This document shows, one piece after another, positions 41,480 through 51,102 of a stretch of DNA of 64,000 bases. How positions within the stretch are numbered: position 1 is the stretch's first letter; each line of letters opens with the position of its first letter. The notes under the pieces are model-generated. The model did no database searches and was not told where the DNA came from. It worked only from the letters and a program-made list of their open reading frames with translations. Source of the stretch: Blautia schinkii (GTDB lineage: Bacteria > Bacillota > Clostridia > Lachnospirales > Lachnospiraceae); the NCBI RefSeq assembly GCF_013304825.1, contig NZ_JAAWUO010000006.1:1-64000 (forward strand), given 5' to 3'. The translations under genes were made by a program, and so were the position numbers.

Positions 41480-42769
41480 ATGAAACAGAAGATCAGTGGT
41501 TTTATATTAGCATTTATATTATTGATATGTATAGCAGTTCCAGCTGCGGCAGCAACGCAGGGATACAAATTTGGGCAGAAAACAGTGTCTTTGCAGGTTG
41601 GAAAAAGCAAAAGTCTTATTGCCTATAATAATGGAAGGAAAGTAAATCCGGGAAAAATCCGTTGGAAAAGCAGCAATCCGAACAAAGTATCTGTAACAAA
41701 AGGTACTCTTACTGCAAAAAACTGGGGCACTGTCAGGATTTCCGCTGTTTACGGCGGAAAAACCATTTACTGTACCGTGTATGCATATAATAAAAATGCC
41801 CGTACGAATTTTAAAGGATATAAAGCATCTTCAGCAAAAATAAAAGTCAGAAGTAAGCTGCAGCTGAAACCTGAGCTCAGGGGAAAAACAACGATATATA
41901 AAACATCAGATCCTAAAATAGCAGTAATTTCATCTAATGGAATTTTAACTGCAAAAACACCAGGAACTGTAAATATAACCTGCGTATCTTTGGGAAAATA
42001 CAGATATACAGCATCGCTGAAAGTTACAGTTGTGGCGGAACTGAAATACATAAAAACAGCAGATACGCCTCTTAATGGCAGCACCGGAACTATTTTGCAC
42101 AGAGGATTAAGCCTGGAGGCACCGGAGAATTCCCTCCCTGCTTTTGAACTTGCCGGGCAAAAAGGCGCGCAGTATATAGAGACGGATGTGCGGCAGCTGA
42201 AAGATGGAACTTTCGTGATTTTTCATGACGGAAATCTTCAGCGCATGTGCGGGGTGAATAAGAAAATAGAGGATCTTACATATCAGAAAGTAAAAAAATA
42301 TCCTATTATTACCGGAACCAATGCTTCTGCATACAAAAATAACACCATCCCCACACTGAAACAGTATCTGGCTTGCTGTAATAAATACTCTGTAGTACCA
42401 GTGATCGAGATCAAATCACAGCTGAACAGTGAAAGTGTAGCTAAATTTAACCAAATCATAAAAATGTCAAAAAAGAGCCCTGTGGTGATTTCATTTAAGG
42501 AAGAACCATTAAAGATGCTCCGGCAGATCAACAAAACCGTAAGCATACAGTGGATTCTACGGGATCGGATCACAAAAGCAGCATTGGATGAATGCAGCCG
42601 ATATAAATTTGACGTAAGTGCACAGTACCGGTGCACAAACAGATCCATTATTAAAAGAGCTCATTCCAGAAATATCCGTGTTGCATTGTGGCTTTTTACA
42701 GATTCTAAAGTGGCAGACTGCTACAGGAACTGGGGTGTGGATTATATTACGTGTGAGAGGATCATGTGA
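41480..42769 (+). CDS. Secreted glycerophosphodiester phosphodiesterase with Ig-like repeats
   Basis: 429 residues, ATG preceded by AGGAGAGTACGGT. Signal peptide (MKQKISGFILAFILLICIAV, cut near PAAAA). Two Ig-like (BIG2-type) repeats follow, each with the pattern SLQVGKSKSLIAY..W.SSNPNKVSV..G.LTAKNWGT and IKVRSKLQLK..TSDPKIAVIS. The GDPD domain starts near residue 208 with HRGLSLEAPENSLPAF and the catalytic ETDVRQLKDGTFVIFHD, and ends FTDSKVADCYRNWGVDYI. It would hydrolyse glycerophosphodiesters at the cell surface, from lipids or teichoic acids. Confidence 0.85.
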   Translation: MKQKISGFILAFILLICIAVPAAAATQGYKFGQKTVSLQVGKSKSLIAYNNGRKVNPGKIRWKSSNPNKVSVTKGTLTAKNWGTVRISAVYGGKTIYCTVYAYNKNARTNFKGYKASSAKIKVRSKLQLKPELRGKTTIYKTSDPKIAVISSNGILTAKTPGTVNITCVSLGKYRYTASLKVTVVAELKYIKTADTPLNGSTGTILHRGLSLEAPENSLPAFELAGQKGAQYIETDVRQLKDGTFVIFHDGNLQRMCGVNKKIEDLTYQKVKKYPIITGTNASAYKNNTIPTLKQYLACCNKYSVVPVIEIKSQLNSESVAKFNQIIKMSKKSPVVISFKEEPLKMLRQINKTVSIQWILRDRITKAALDECSRYKFDVSAQYRCTNRSIIKRAHSRNIRVALWLFTDSKVADCYRNWGVDYITCERIM

Positions 42770-42808
42770 TTTTATGGCAAAGAAAAAGAATGCTTTATCA
42801 CACACAAA

Positions 42809-42991
42809 ATGGATTATCAGGGAATCCTTGTCCACGATTACGATGTTACCTTTTATAATTATGGTGCAGATTACCAGGAATGCTTTGCCCATGTGCTGCG
42901 TTACCTGAAAGACAGTATAGATAATAAGCCGGATCAGGAGAAGATTCCCGGATTTGAAAAAAATATCAGGCTATGCTGGAAACAGGAGTAG
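42809..42991 (+). CDS. Short hypothetical protein, possibly a remnant
   Basis: 60 residues (MDYQGILVHDYDVTFYNYGA, ending LCWKQE). No family recognised and no clear ribosome site. It lies between the GDPD gene and a decayed gene and may itself be debris. The following 100 bp hold nothing recognisable. Confidence 0.3.
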   Translation: MDYQGILVHDYDVTFYNYGADYQECFAHVLRYLKDSIDNKPDQEKIPGFEKNIRLCWKQE

Positions 42992-43097
42992 GCCGTAGGA
43001 GCAGATGAAGCTTGAAATGTAAATGGAGTACAAACAGATGAAAAATCTGGCACAGTAAAAATGAAGGCCGTATAGCAGACGAGGTTAAGGAGAACTT

Positions 43098-44265
43098 ATG
43101 AAGAAAAGAGTAAAAATTTAGTGGTTTGTTTACGCACTGGTATTTGCATTATTTCTGTATATCGGGTATAAAGTACCCTATTGTCATGATGAGTGGAGGT
43201 GGGGGACGGACGCCCGTTTTCAACTTATGAAAAGAGGGTTTACTGGTTATAATGGACGATATCTTGGCAACCTTCTGGCAGTTCTGATCACAAGAAGTGT
43301 AATAGCGAAGACATTGGTAATTGCTGTCGGAGTAGTATGGCTTTTTCATGTAATGTATAAAAATATATATTTCAAAGAAGAGAAAAAGACAAAAGAAGAT
43401 CTGTTTTTATTATTAAGCTGTGCTTTTCTGATTTTGTCTCTTCCGGCAACCTTATTCCAGCAGAGTTATGGATGGCCGGCAGCATTTGTAAATTTTTTTC
43501 CACCGGTATTTCTGTTCAGCTGTTCAGTGAACATGTTACGATATTTGTGCTTTTGTATGCAGTGTGGGTGGCAGTTTATACACTGGTCAGGTATCGAAAA
43601 CTTCCGGTTATACAGGTGAATTTCCTCTGGTCATCAATACTTGGAGCATATTTTATGTTTTCAAATGGAGGTTACACAAAAGCAGCAACAGGTACCGGAT
43701 ATAAAAAGATATCATTTAACGGAATGCCAGAACAGTTTATCAGTAAGATCTGGTATCATTTGTTGATCAATAACTGGGTTTTGAATGTGATTCTTGCAGG
43801 AATTCTTTTATTTTTGATCATAAAAAGAGGAAAAAAGAATTTCCTGACTGCAGAGATGTCCGTAGTATTTTGCGGATTTAGTGTATACAGTGTTTTTCAT
43901 AAAGTATATCCGCAGTGGGTGTTTGACAGTAATGAAATGCTGAATAACGGGATCAATACGATACTTGCGATTCTGTTTTTTGTAAATGTGCTTCTGTGTA
44001 TCTGGAATGTAGTGGATAAAAACGAGCGGATTTCCATGTGTATTAGCTGTTATATATAAGAATATTTTTGGCGATTGGTCAGGTGAACGATTACAGATCG
44101 CAGCTGATCCAGGCCGGAATAGAGCAGAACCAGAAAGAAATCGTGCTTCCGATCCTTCCTTATTCGGAATATTGCTGGCAAACTGTACCACCTACAGAAG
44201 AATGGGAAAAAGATTTCAAAGATTTTTATCATATCCCGCAGGATGTGACTTTAAGATTCGAATAA
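43098..44265 (+). pseudogene. DUF6056-like membrane protein, decayed
   Basis: ATG 43098 has a good ribosome site (AAGGAG), but TAG follows at codon 8 (43119). The frame then continues with PYCHDEWRWGTDARF and YNGRYLGNLLAVLITRS, multiple transmembrane helices, shifts frame between about 43500 and 43530, continues with LYAVWVAVYTLVRYRK and FSNGGYTKAATGTGYKK, and shifts again near 44045-44070 to end as QAGIEQNQKEIVLPILPYSEY ... DVTLRFE. All parts belong to one protein of the DUF6056 type (polytopic, glycosyltransferase-like topology). Three lesions make it inactive. Confidence 0.75.
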
Positions 44266-44270
44266 TAAAA

Positions 44271-44302
44271 TGCCCCGGGCCATTGGTTCCGGGGTATTTT
44301 TA
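44271..44302 (+). terminator. Terminator after the decayed gene
   Basis: GCCCCGG (44272-44278) pairs with CCGGGGT (44289-44295), followed by ATTTTTAC. Confidence 0.7.
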
Positions 44303-44328
44303 CGAAAAATATTCATAAAATTTCTGTT

Positions 44329-44700
44329 TTATGGATTCAAGAAATACCAGAATTCATGCCCCTGGCATACGATATATCTTTCCAGCCATTCATTAAAAGG
44401 GATATTAAAACGATCAGTATCTGGAGCTGGATAGCATAGGTAATCGTCTCTGCCTTCCTCTCCGCAAAAAAGTTCCATGCCATTTGAGCAGGATAAAAAA
44501 GCTTTGTATGAAGCAGGAAGTTTCATATTGGGAAAATATTTTTCAAACAGCTGAAATTCTTCAGGTGTTACAGGAGGGTTAAATTTATGAGTTACTTTTA
44601 TAGGTTCATCGCCTAAATGCCACTGATAGACCCATCCATTATTTTCCATTTCATATTTTAGATTGTTGAAAATTCTGTAGATTGCACGGATGTCTTCCAT
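44329..44700 (-). CDS. SUKH (SMI1/KNR4) family protein
   Basis: 123 residues; AAGGAG precedes the minus-strand ATG by about 12 bases. The SUKH core is clear: FNPPVTPEEFQLFEKYFP, then LPASYKAFLSCSNGMELF and a tryptophan-rich end. SUKH proteins are immunity factors for polymorphic toxins and contact-dependent nucleases. No toxin gene is nearby, so it looks like an orphan immunity gene. Confidence 0.75.
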   Translation of the reverse strand: MEDIRAIYRIFNNLKYEMENNGWVYQWHLGDEPIKVTHKFNPPVTPEEFQLFEKYFPNMKLPASYKAFLSCSNGMELFCGEEGRDDYLCYPAPDTDRFNIPFNEWLERYIVCQGHEFWYFLNP

Positions 44701-44832
44701 TACATATATGCTCCTTGATCGATGTGATATTGTAAAGATTAATATGTCTGCTTTACTTGCTAACGGAGAGTAATTATAGCATGCTTAAAAGTTTTTACAA
44801 TGATTTTTTATGCAGAATTTACCAAAACCCTC

Positions 44833-44861
44833 TCGACTTTACACCACGTTAATGCTATACT
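44833..44861 (+). promoter_or_regulatory. Promoter of the lactate-utilisation operon
   Basis: TCGACT (44833-44838), 17 bp, TATACT (44856-44861); 65-nt leader before etfB. Confidence 0.5.
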
Positions 44862-44925
44862 TATACAGTTGTTTAACGTTTTAAAGCGAAAAATAAAAGT
44901 GAAAATACAGGAAAGAAGATAGAAA

Positions 44926-45714
44926 ATGAAGATCGTTGTATGTATGAAGCAGGTACCGGCAACCTCCAAGGTTGATATCGATCCGGAAACAGGTGCCATG
45001 AAACGAATGTCCGGTGAGACAAGAACTAATCCATATGATCTGTTTGCACTGGAAACAGCTCTTTCGATCAGGGAAAAAACAGGCGGAACTGTAACAGTTC
45101 TGACCATGGGACCATCTCAGGCAGAAGAGATGATCCGGGATGCCTATACTATGGGAGCTGATGAAGGTGTGATCCTTTCAGACCGAAAATTTGCGGGAGC
45201 GGATGTTCTGGCAACCTCCTATGCACTGGCACAGGGAATCCAGGTGATCGGCGGTGCAGATCTGATCATCTGCGGAAGACAGACCACAGATGGAGATACA
45301 GCCCAGGTTGGACCGGCCATTGCAGAGCATTTAACCATTCCACATGCTGCATGGGTAGCAGAGATTATGGATGTCAATGAAAAAAGCATTCAGGTTCGTC
45401 AGAATCTGGTCAGTGTTTCCCAGGTTTCCGAGATTCCGTATCCATGTCTTTTAACCATTGACAAGGATACCTGCGTGCCACGTCTGCCGTCCTACTTATT
45501 AAAGAGAGCAACTGCCGACCGTCCGGTACGGATCTTAAGCTTTGAAGATATGCCGGATCAGGACCTGAGCCGTTACGGACTGATCGGTTCCCCCACCTCT
45601 GTGGAAAAAATGTTTGCACCGGAGGAAAGCGAAAAACAGGTTTATCTGGAAGGAACTGCAAAGGAAAAAGCAAATAAGCTTGTGGCTATTCTGACAGGAA
45701 AGAAAATCATATAG
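44926..45714 (+). CDS. etfB: Electron-transfer flavoprotein beta subunit
   Basis: 262 residues. MKIVVCMKQVPATSKVDIDPETGAMKR at the start, ALSIREKTGGTVTVLTMGP and ADLIICGRQTTDGDTAQVGP are EtfB signatures; the last is the AMP/FAD-binding stretch. First gene of an operon with etfA, an FAD dehydrogenase and a permease. In Acetobacterium woodii this gene set is a lactate dehydrogenase that uses flavin-based electron confurcation (lactate and reduced ferredoxin to NADH); gene order and the ferredoxin domain in the next gene support the same here. Confidence 0.9.
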   Translation: MKIVVCMKQVPATSKVDIDPETGAMKRMSGETRTNPYDLFALETALSIREKTGGTVTVLTMGPSQAEEMIRDAYTMGADEGVILSDRKFAGADVLATSYALAQGIQVIGGADLIICGRQTTDGDTAQVGPAIAEHLTIPHAAWVAEIMDVNEKSIQVRQNLVSVSQVSEIPYPCLLTIDKDTCVPRLPSYLLKRATADRPVRILSFEDMPDQDLSRYGLIGSPTSVEKMFAPEESEKQVYLEGTAKEKANKLVAILTGKKII

Positions 45715-45727
45715 GGGGAAGAGGAAG

Positions 45728-46918
45728 ATGGAATTTTTAAAATTTGACGCAGATAAATGTATTCTTTGCGGCATCTGTGTAGAGAAATGTCCTTTCGGAG
45801 CTCTTGCCATAGAAGGAAAAGGAATTGTTGTAGGCGATGCCTGTCGTATGTGCGGACTTTGTGTTCGTAACTGCCCGGAAAAGGCGATCCGGTTTGAGCA
45901 GAGGGCGAAATCCTTTGACAAGGATAAATGGAAAAACTTTCTTATTTATGTGGAGCAGGAGAGAGGTGAGATCCATCCGGTTACCTTTGAGCTGATCGGG
46001 GAAGCCAGAAAGATGGCTGTCAAAGTCGGTTATCAGGTTAACTGTGTGATCGTCGGAGGCAGAGGAACAAAGGAAAATGCGGAAAAGCTGCTTCCATATG
46101 GCGTGGACAATGTGTACGTATATGAGCATGAAGGTTTTGAGGGCTTCCGTGCAGACTGCTACACAGATGCAGTTGCAGACTGTATCGCAGCAAACAAGCC
46201 AAGTTCTGTGCTGATCGGAGCTACTGCGCTGGGACGTTCCCTTGCGCCGAGGCTTTCCACCAGATTCCATACGGGACTGACTGCAGACTGTACCACACTG
46301 GATATCCGTTCCAACACCGATATGATCCAGATCAGACCGGCTTTTGGCGGAAACATCATGGCTCAGATCGGGATCACCAAATCAAGACCACAGTTTGCCA
46401 CTGTCCGTTATAAGGTTATGGACAAGGCAGAAAAGGTAAAAAATCCTCACGGTCAGGTGGTCGTATGTCCGGTAAATGAAAAAATGGCAGATTCCAGGAT
46501 CAAAATTCTTTCATCAAGGGTTATTGATAAGGTAAAGAGCCTGGAGGAAGAGGATGTTCTGGTAGTAGCAGGCCGTGGTGTCCGGAATGAAAAGGATGTG
46601 GAAATGTGCCGTGAACTGGCAGAGGTTCTTGGCGGACAGCTTGCCTTCACCCGTCCTATGGTAGAAAACGGATTCGGAGATGTTGCACATCAGATCGGAC
46701 TTTCCGGAAGAACTGTCCGTCCGAAGCTGATCATCACCTGCGGTGTATCCGGTGCCATCCAGTTTACCTCCTGCATGACAGGATCTGACTGTATCGTAGC
46801 GATCAACAATGATCCGGAAGCACAGATCTTTAATGTTGCAGATTACTGCATTGTGGACGATTTGTACCAGGTTGTACCGGAGCTGACAGAACTGATAAAG
46901 AATCGGAAGGAGGATTAA
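45728..46918 (+). CDS. etfA: Electron-transfer flavoprotein alpha subunit with ferredoxin domain
   Basis: 396 residues. An N-terminal 2[4Fe-4S] domain (CILCGICVEKCP near residue 11, CRMCGLCVRNCP near residue 42) precedes the EtfA body, which ends with the FAD-binding domain GRTVRPKLIITCGVSGAIQ and VAINNDPEAQIFNVADYCIV. The extra ferredoxin domain marks the confurcating lactate-dehydrogenase type rather than the acyl-CoA dehydrogenase type. Lies 13 bp after etfB behind GGGGGAAGAGGAAG. Confidence 0.92.
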   Translation: MEFLKFDADKCILCGICVEKCPFGALAIEGKGIVVGDACRMCGLCVRNCPEKAIRFEQRAKSFDKDKWKNFLIYVEQERGEIHPVTFELIGEARKMAVKVGYQVNCVIVGGRGTKENAEKLLPYGVDNVYVYEHEGFEGFRADCYTDAVADCIAANKPSSVLIGATALGRSLAPRLSTRFHTGLTADCTTLDIRSNTDMIQIRPAFGGNIMAQIGITKSRPQFATVRYKVMDKAEKVKNPHGQVVVCPVNEKMADSRIKILSSRVIDKVKSLEEEDVLVVAGRGVRNEKDVEMCRELAEVLGGQLAFTRPMVENGFGDVAHQIGLSGRTVRPKLIITCGVSGAIQFTSCMTGSDCIVAINNDPEAQIFNVADYCIVDDLYQVVPELTELIKNRKED

Positions 46919-46921
46919 GTC

Positions 46922-48340
46922 ATGGCATATCCCTACAAAAAAATGACTTCAGAAGATTTTGACTACATCCGTTCTGTGACTGCTTCAGATCGTGTATGGG
47001 TCGGCGACGATATCGCAAAAGAATATTATCGTGATGAGATGCCGGAGTACGGAGTTTTTCCTCCGGAGCTTTATGTGGAGGTTTTAAATAAAGAAGAGAT
47101 TTCTGCCATCATGGCTTACGCATATAAAGAAAATATTCCGGTGGTATGCCGTGGTGCAGGAACCGGACTTGCAGGTGGAGCAACCTGCAAATATGGCGGT
47201 ATCATGCTGTCTGTGATGCGCATGAACAAGATCTTTCCGATCGACAGAAAGAACCAGACCATCACAGCTGAGCCGGGAGCACTGCTCATTGATATCCAGG
47301 CGGCGGCAGCGGCAGGTGGACTTTTTTACCCGCCTGATCCAGGGGAAAAAACAGCTTCCATCGGCGGTAATGTTATCACAAATGCCGGAGGTATGAAGGC
47401 AGTACGATATGGACTGACCAGAGATTTTGTCCGCTGTATCGAGGCAGTTATGCCGGATGGTTCCATCATGAATTTTTCATCCAACGTTGTGAAGAACACA
47501 ACAGGATATGATGTAAAAGATCTGGTGATCGGCTCAGAGGGAACCTTATGTATCCTGACTCAGGTAACGCTGAAGCTTCTTCCCGCACCGACCTGCACCT
47601 GTACCCTTGTAATGCCGTTCAGGAGTCTTGAGGAATGTGCAGACATGGTCCCGAAGGTTCTGGAGCTGCCGTTTGTGCCAACAGCCATCGAGTTTCTGGA
47701 AAGAGAACTGATCGATATCGTAGAACGTAATCTGAACAAAATGTTCCCGGTAAAACAAGGCGAAGCAGTTCTGATCGTTATGTATGATGCTTCCAGCAAA
47801 CAGGAGCTGGACAGTGCAGTAGAGGCAGCAGCAGAAGCGGCCCTTGCAAACGGAGCTCTGGACTGCTGTATTGCAGGAACGCCGGAACGTGCCGGAGCTG
47901 TATGGAGTGTCCGTGGCGGAATCCTGGAAGGTATGAAAGCAGATTCTGTAGCACAGGAAGAATGTGACGTAGTTGTTCCGCGTGCAAGAATCGCCGAGTA
48001 TGTAAAAGCAGCCAAAAAGATCGCAAGTGCACATGGCATCCGTGTAGAGCCCTGCGGTCATTGCGGAGATGGAAACATCCACACAGAGATGCTCCGTGGA
48101 CCGGAAATGAGTGACCAGGAGTGGAAGGAAGCCACTCACGCAAGTCTGGTAGAGCTGTATGCACTGTCCAAGGAACTGGGCGGACAGCTTTCCGGTGAGC
48201 ATGGCATCGGAAACGGACGTCTGGAATTTCTGGAAGAATTTGCGGGACCGAGAATGATCGCTCTTTATAAAGCCATCAAGCTGTCATTCGATGATAAACT
48301 GATCCTGAATCCGGGAAAAGTCATCGAATATAATAAATAA
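46922..48340 (+). CDS. FAD-linked lactate dehydrogenase (GlcD family)
   Basis: 472 residues. FAD_binding_4 domain with VVCRGAGTGLAGGATCKYGG (about residue 77) and DPGEKTASIGGNVITNAGGMKAVRYG (about 139), then the FAD-oxidase C domain with VEPCGHCGDGNIHTE and GEHGIGNGR, whose histidines bind metal in D-lactate dehydrogenases. Four bases separate it from etfA. With EtfAB it should oxidise lactate (or glycolate) in the cytoplasm. D- or L-lactate preference is not visible; the fold favours D-2-hydroxy acids. Confidence 0.88.
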   Translation: MAYPYKKMTSEDFDYIRSVTASDRVWVGDDIAKEYYRDEMPEYGVFPPELYVEVLNKEEISAIMAYAYKENIPVVCRGAGTGLAGGATCKYGGIMLSVMRMNKIFPIDRKNQTITAEPGALLIDIQAAAAAGGLFYPPDPGEKTASIGGNVITNAGGMKAVRYGLTRDFVRCIEAVMPDGSIMNFSSNVVKNTTGYDVKDLVIGSEGTLCILTQVTLKLLPAPTCTCTLVMPFRSLEECADMVPKVLELPFVPTAIEFLERELIDIVERNLNKMFPVKQGEAVLIVMYDASSKQELDSAVEAAAEAALANGALDCCIAGTPERAGAVWSVRGGILEGMKADSVAQEECDVVVPRARIAEYVKAAKKIASAHGIRVEPCGHCGDGNIHTEMLRGPEMSDQEWKEATHASLVELYALSKELGGQLSGEHGIGNGRLEFLEEFAGPRMIALYKAIKLSFDDKLILNPGKVIEYNK

Positions 48341-48358
48341 AAAATGGGGGAAAGAGAG

Positions 48359-49528
48359 ATGAGTCAGAATAAATCATTACAAAGCAAAATGCCTCTGGCC
48401 ATGGGACTTGCGTTCGTAGCATTTACCACACAGTTCGGAGGCGGATTCGCATCAGGAGCGCAGATCTATCAGTACTTTATCAACTACGGTATCTGGTGTC
48501 TGATCCTGCCGGCAGTGACACAGGGATTGTATGCACTGTTTTTCTGGTATGGAATGCGCTATGCTTATAAACACAAAACCTACGATTACAGAAGCTTTTC
48601 CGACAGTCTTTACGGAAAAACGAAACCGGTTATGTCCAATCTCTATGAGATCTGTTACCTGATCATGATCGGAACTGCATCTGCAGCAGCCTTTGCAACC
48701 GGCGGTTCCACACTGCAGACATTGTTTGGGATACCATACTGGTTCTGTACACTGATCATTGCAGCATTTATCTTTGTGATCGCACTTTTCGGAACCAATG
48801 TTGTAAGAAAATGTGCTTCTACCTTAAGTGTGCTGATCATCATCGGTCTTGTACTGGTACTTGTTCCGAATATCATTGCACAGTGGGGAGATATCACAGC
48901 TTCCATCCATACTATGTCCTCCGGAGAAATGACTGTACTTTCCTCCGAGAGCGGAGCCTTTGGACCGGCTCTCTATTCAGCAGTCCTTTATTTCTTCTTC
49001 CAGCTGGCATCTGTTTCTGTTATGTACCAGCACATGGAGGATGTAACGGACGAAAAACAGATCAACAAAGCAGCGATCTGGATGTTTGTATGCAACTTCT
49101 GTGCAATGGAGCTTTCCATTCTGGGACTTCTTGCCATTGCATATGTAGGTGAGCTTGCATCTGCATCTGTACCGATGCTTGTACTTGTTCAGAATGGCGT
49201 AGGTTCCGGTATCCTGACACCGGTCATTTCTCTGCTGATCATCCTTGGAGCGATCTCCACGGCAGTAAATATGATCTCCGGTATTGTGACACGTTGTGTA
49301 AACGCAGTGGAGCGCCGTATGGACAGCCCGGCAAAAAAAGCTCAGGGACATCTTGGAAGAAACGCAGTTTTCACAGCAATTTTTACATTCCTGGCATTTG
49401 CTATTGCACAGTTCGGTCTGATGACAGTTGTAAAAAAAGGTTACGCTTACCTTGGATATGCGGCGTTTATTACATTGTTTGTACCGTTTGTTGTACATGC
49501 CGTTGCGACAAAGGGAAAAGAAATCTGA
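48359..49528 (+). CDS. YkvI-like membrane transporter
   Basis: About 389 residues from ATG 48359, which follows GGGGGAAAGAGAG. Around ten transmembrane helices; the first carries FVAFTTQFGGGFASGAQIYQYF, a glycine-rich broken helix like those of LeuT-fold transporters, as in B. subtilis YkvI. It occupies the position where other lactate operons carry LctP/LutP permeases, so it may import lactate or another hydroxy acid, but this is inferred from position only. Confidence 0.75.
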   Translation: MSQNKSLQSKMPLAMGLAFVAFTTQFGGGFASGAQIYQYFINYGIWCLILPAVTQGLYALFFWYGMRYAYKHKTYDYRSFSDSLYGKTKPVMSNLYEICYLIMIGTASAAAFATGGSTLQTLFGIPYWFCTLIIAAFIFVIALFGTNVVRKCASTLSVLIIIGLVLVLVPNIIAQWGDITASIHTMSSGEMTVLSSESGAFGPALYSAVLYFFFQLASVSVMYQHMEDVTDEKQINKAAIWMFVCNFCAMELSILGLLAIAYVGELASASVPMLVLVQNGVGSGILTPVISLLIILGAISTAVNMISGIVTRCVNAVERRMDSPAKKAQGHLGRNAVFTAIFTFLAFAIAQFGLMTVVKKGYAYLGYAAFITLFVPFVVHAVATKGKEI

Positions 49529-49563
49529 GCCGGACAGTATAAAGTTTTATCAGAAGCTGAAAA

Positions 49564-49612
49564 AAGGGGATGTAAAAAAACTCAATCGAGTTTTTTTACA
49601 TCCCCTTCGTTT
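49564..49612 (+). terminator. Strong terminator of the lactate operon
   Basis: AAGGGGATGTAAAAAAACTC (49564-49583), AATC loop, and its exact complement to 49607. A 20-bp perfect stem; works in both directions by sequence. Confidence 0.9.
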
Positions 49613-49724
49613 GCGATAAAAGAAATGCCGGAATAAAAATAACGGCAAAATTTTGAAAGATTTTCTGTAATGTTTTTGAACTAGGATCGTCTTATAAGTG
49701 AGAAGGGAGGAAAGAAGAAAGCCA

Positions 49725-50222
49725 ATGAACATAGAAGAACTTTACCGGACATATTTTGATATTGTATATTGGTATATCTGTTCTGTCTCACAGAATGGAC
49801 CGCTGGCTGAGGAAGTGACTCAGGAGACGTTTTTTAAGGCACTGAAAAAGATAAATCAGTTCCGTGGTGACTGTGATGTGCGGGTATGGCTCTGCCAGAT
49901 CGCAAAGAATACGTTATACGACCATCTGAAAAAGCAGAAAAAGCAGCTTCCCGGAGATGAGCAGCTGGAAACAGCAGAAAGCCATGGCGGAGAAATTTTT
50001 GAAGAAAAACTGGCACAGCGAAGCCAGGCCATGGAGATCCATAAAGTTCTGCATAGCCTTTCGGAACCGTATAAAGAAGTTTTTTCCCTGCGGACATTCG
50101 GAGAGCTTAAGTTTAGTGAGATTGGAATGCTTTTTGGAAAAAGTGAAAACTGGGCGCGGGTGACTTATTACCGTGCAAGAGTAAAGATAAGAGAGGAGCT
50201 GAAATATGAAGATCACATGTGA
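49725..50222 (+). CDS. ECF-type RNA polymerase sigma factor
   Basis: 165 residues from ATG 49725. Region 2: YFDIVYWYICSVSQNGPLAEEVTQETFFKAL and FRGDCDVRVWLCQIAKNTLYDHLKK. Region 4: LHSLSEPYKEVFSLRTFGELKFSEIGMLFGKSENWARVTYYRAR. It overlaps the anti-sigma gene by 17 bases, so the pair is co-translated. No clear autoregulatory promoter motif was found. The signal it answers is unknown. Confidence 0.9.
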   Translation: MNIEELYRTYFDIVYWYICSVSQNGPLAEEVTQETFFKALKKINQFRGDCDVRVWLCQIAKNTLYDHLKKQKKQLPGDEQLETAESHGGEIFEEKLAQRSQAMEIHKVLHSLSEPYKEVFSLRTFGELKFSEIGMLFGKSENWARVTYYRARVKIREELKYEDHM

Positions 50223-50994
50223 TGTAATACAGGATCTGATGCCATCTTATATAGATGGGATTTTAAGCGAAGACAGCAAGGTACTGGTGGAAGAACATAT
50301 AGGAACCTGTCAGGAATGCAGAAAAATGTATGAGATCATGAAAGAGGAGCAGGGAAAAGAGCAGGACCGGATAAGATCATCTGTAGCCTCCATAACAGGA
50401 GGTGGAGCTGGTAGGACGGAAAATACTGAAAGTAATGCAAATACCGGAAGCATATCCGCACTGAAAAAAATCAGGAAAAAACTCCTGGTACGCAGAGTGC
50501 TGACAGCTGCAGTGGCAGTTATCCTGACACTCATCGCTGCGGCAGCAGGCTACAACCACTGGTATTTCAACGAAAAATACATGACCCTGGAAAATAGCGG
50601 AATGTACGTAAAAAATAACAGTTTGTATTCTTCCAATAATCTCATCAATCGAATGAAAGTACAGTACACAGAAGATGGAAAAACAGAGTTCGTCTACGCC
50701 ATTGACGCGCCATATGCAGGAACTCTGGAACTGAAAGGCGATGACATGCTGCTTCAGGATTTTTCCAAAAAGACAGAGGAAGTATCACCGGAAGATGACA
50801 GCACCCCGGAAACGGTAACAGAGGTTTATTATATGAGTGAGGAGGCCGGAAAGAAGAGCCTGGAATTAACAGAGATGGAAGCAAAGGGAGATCTGGATGC
50901 AGCGGAGAAAATTGTGGATGAGATGAAACAGAAATCGAAGCTGATATGGTCGGAACAAGAGGATAGAAATACCGCATCGTCTATGTTAAAATAA
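50206..50994 (+). CDS. Anti-sigma factor with zinc-finger domain
   Basis: 262 residues. The N-terminal anti-sigma zinc finger is clear: HIGTCQECRKMYE (residues 31-43, H-x3-C-x2-C). A Lys/Arg-rich linker leads to one transmembrane helix (about residues 102-120, VLTAAVAVILTLIAAAAGY) and an outside domain of about 140 acidic residues. It should hold the ECF sigma factor at the membrane until a signal triggers release. Confidence 0.88.
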   Translation: MKITCDVIQDLMPSYIDGILSEDSKVLVEEHIGTCQECRKMYEIMKEEQGKEQDRIRSSVASITGGGAGRTENTESNANTGSISALKKIRKKLLVRRVLTAAVAVILTLIAAAAGYNHWYFNEKYMTLENSGMYVKNNSLYSSNNLINRMKVQYTEDGKTEFVYAIDAPYAGTLELKGDDMLLQDFSKKTEEVSPEDDSTPETVTEVYYMSEEAGKKSLELTEMEAKGDLDAAEKIVDEMKQKSKLIWSEQEDRNTASSMLK

Positions 50995-51102
50995 AACCTG
51001 GACAGTACAGTGAAAAAGTTCTATAAAAACTCTGTGCTGTAGGCAAAAAAACAGACAGCAGTGAATTTACGTATTTACTGCCGAAGAACAGGGGGACATA
51101 AG

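Noticed and set aside
47546-48202. Open frames antisense to the lactate dehydrogenase gene
   Set aside because: Shadow frames with Cys/His/Ser-rich sequence and no start signals; the sense gene is a full, recognisable enzyme.
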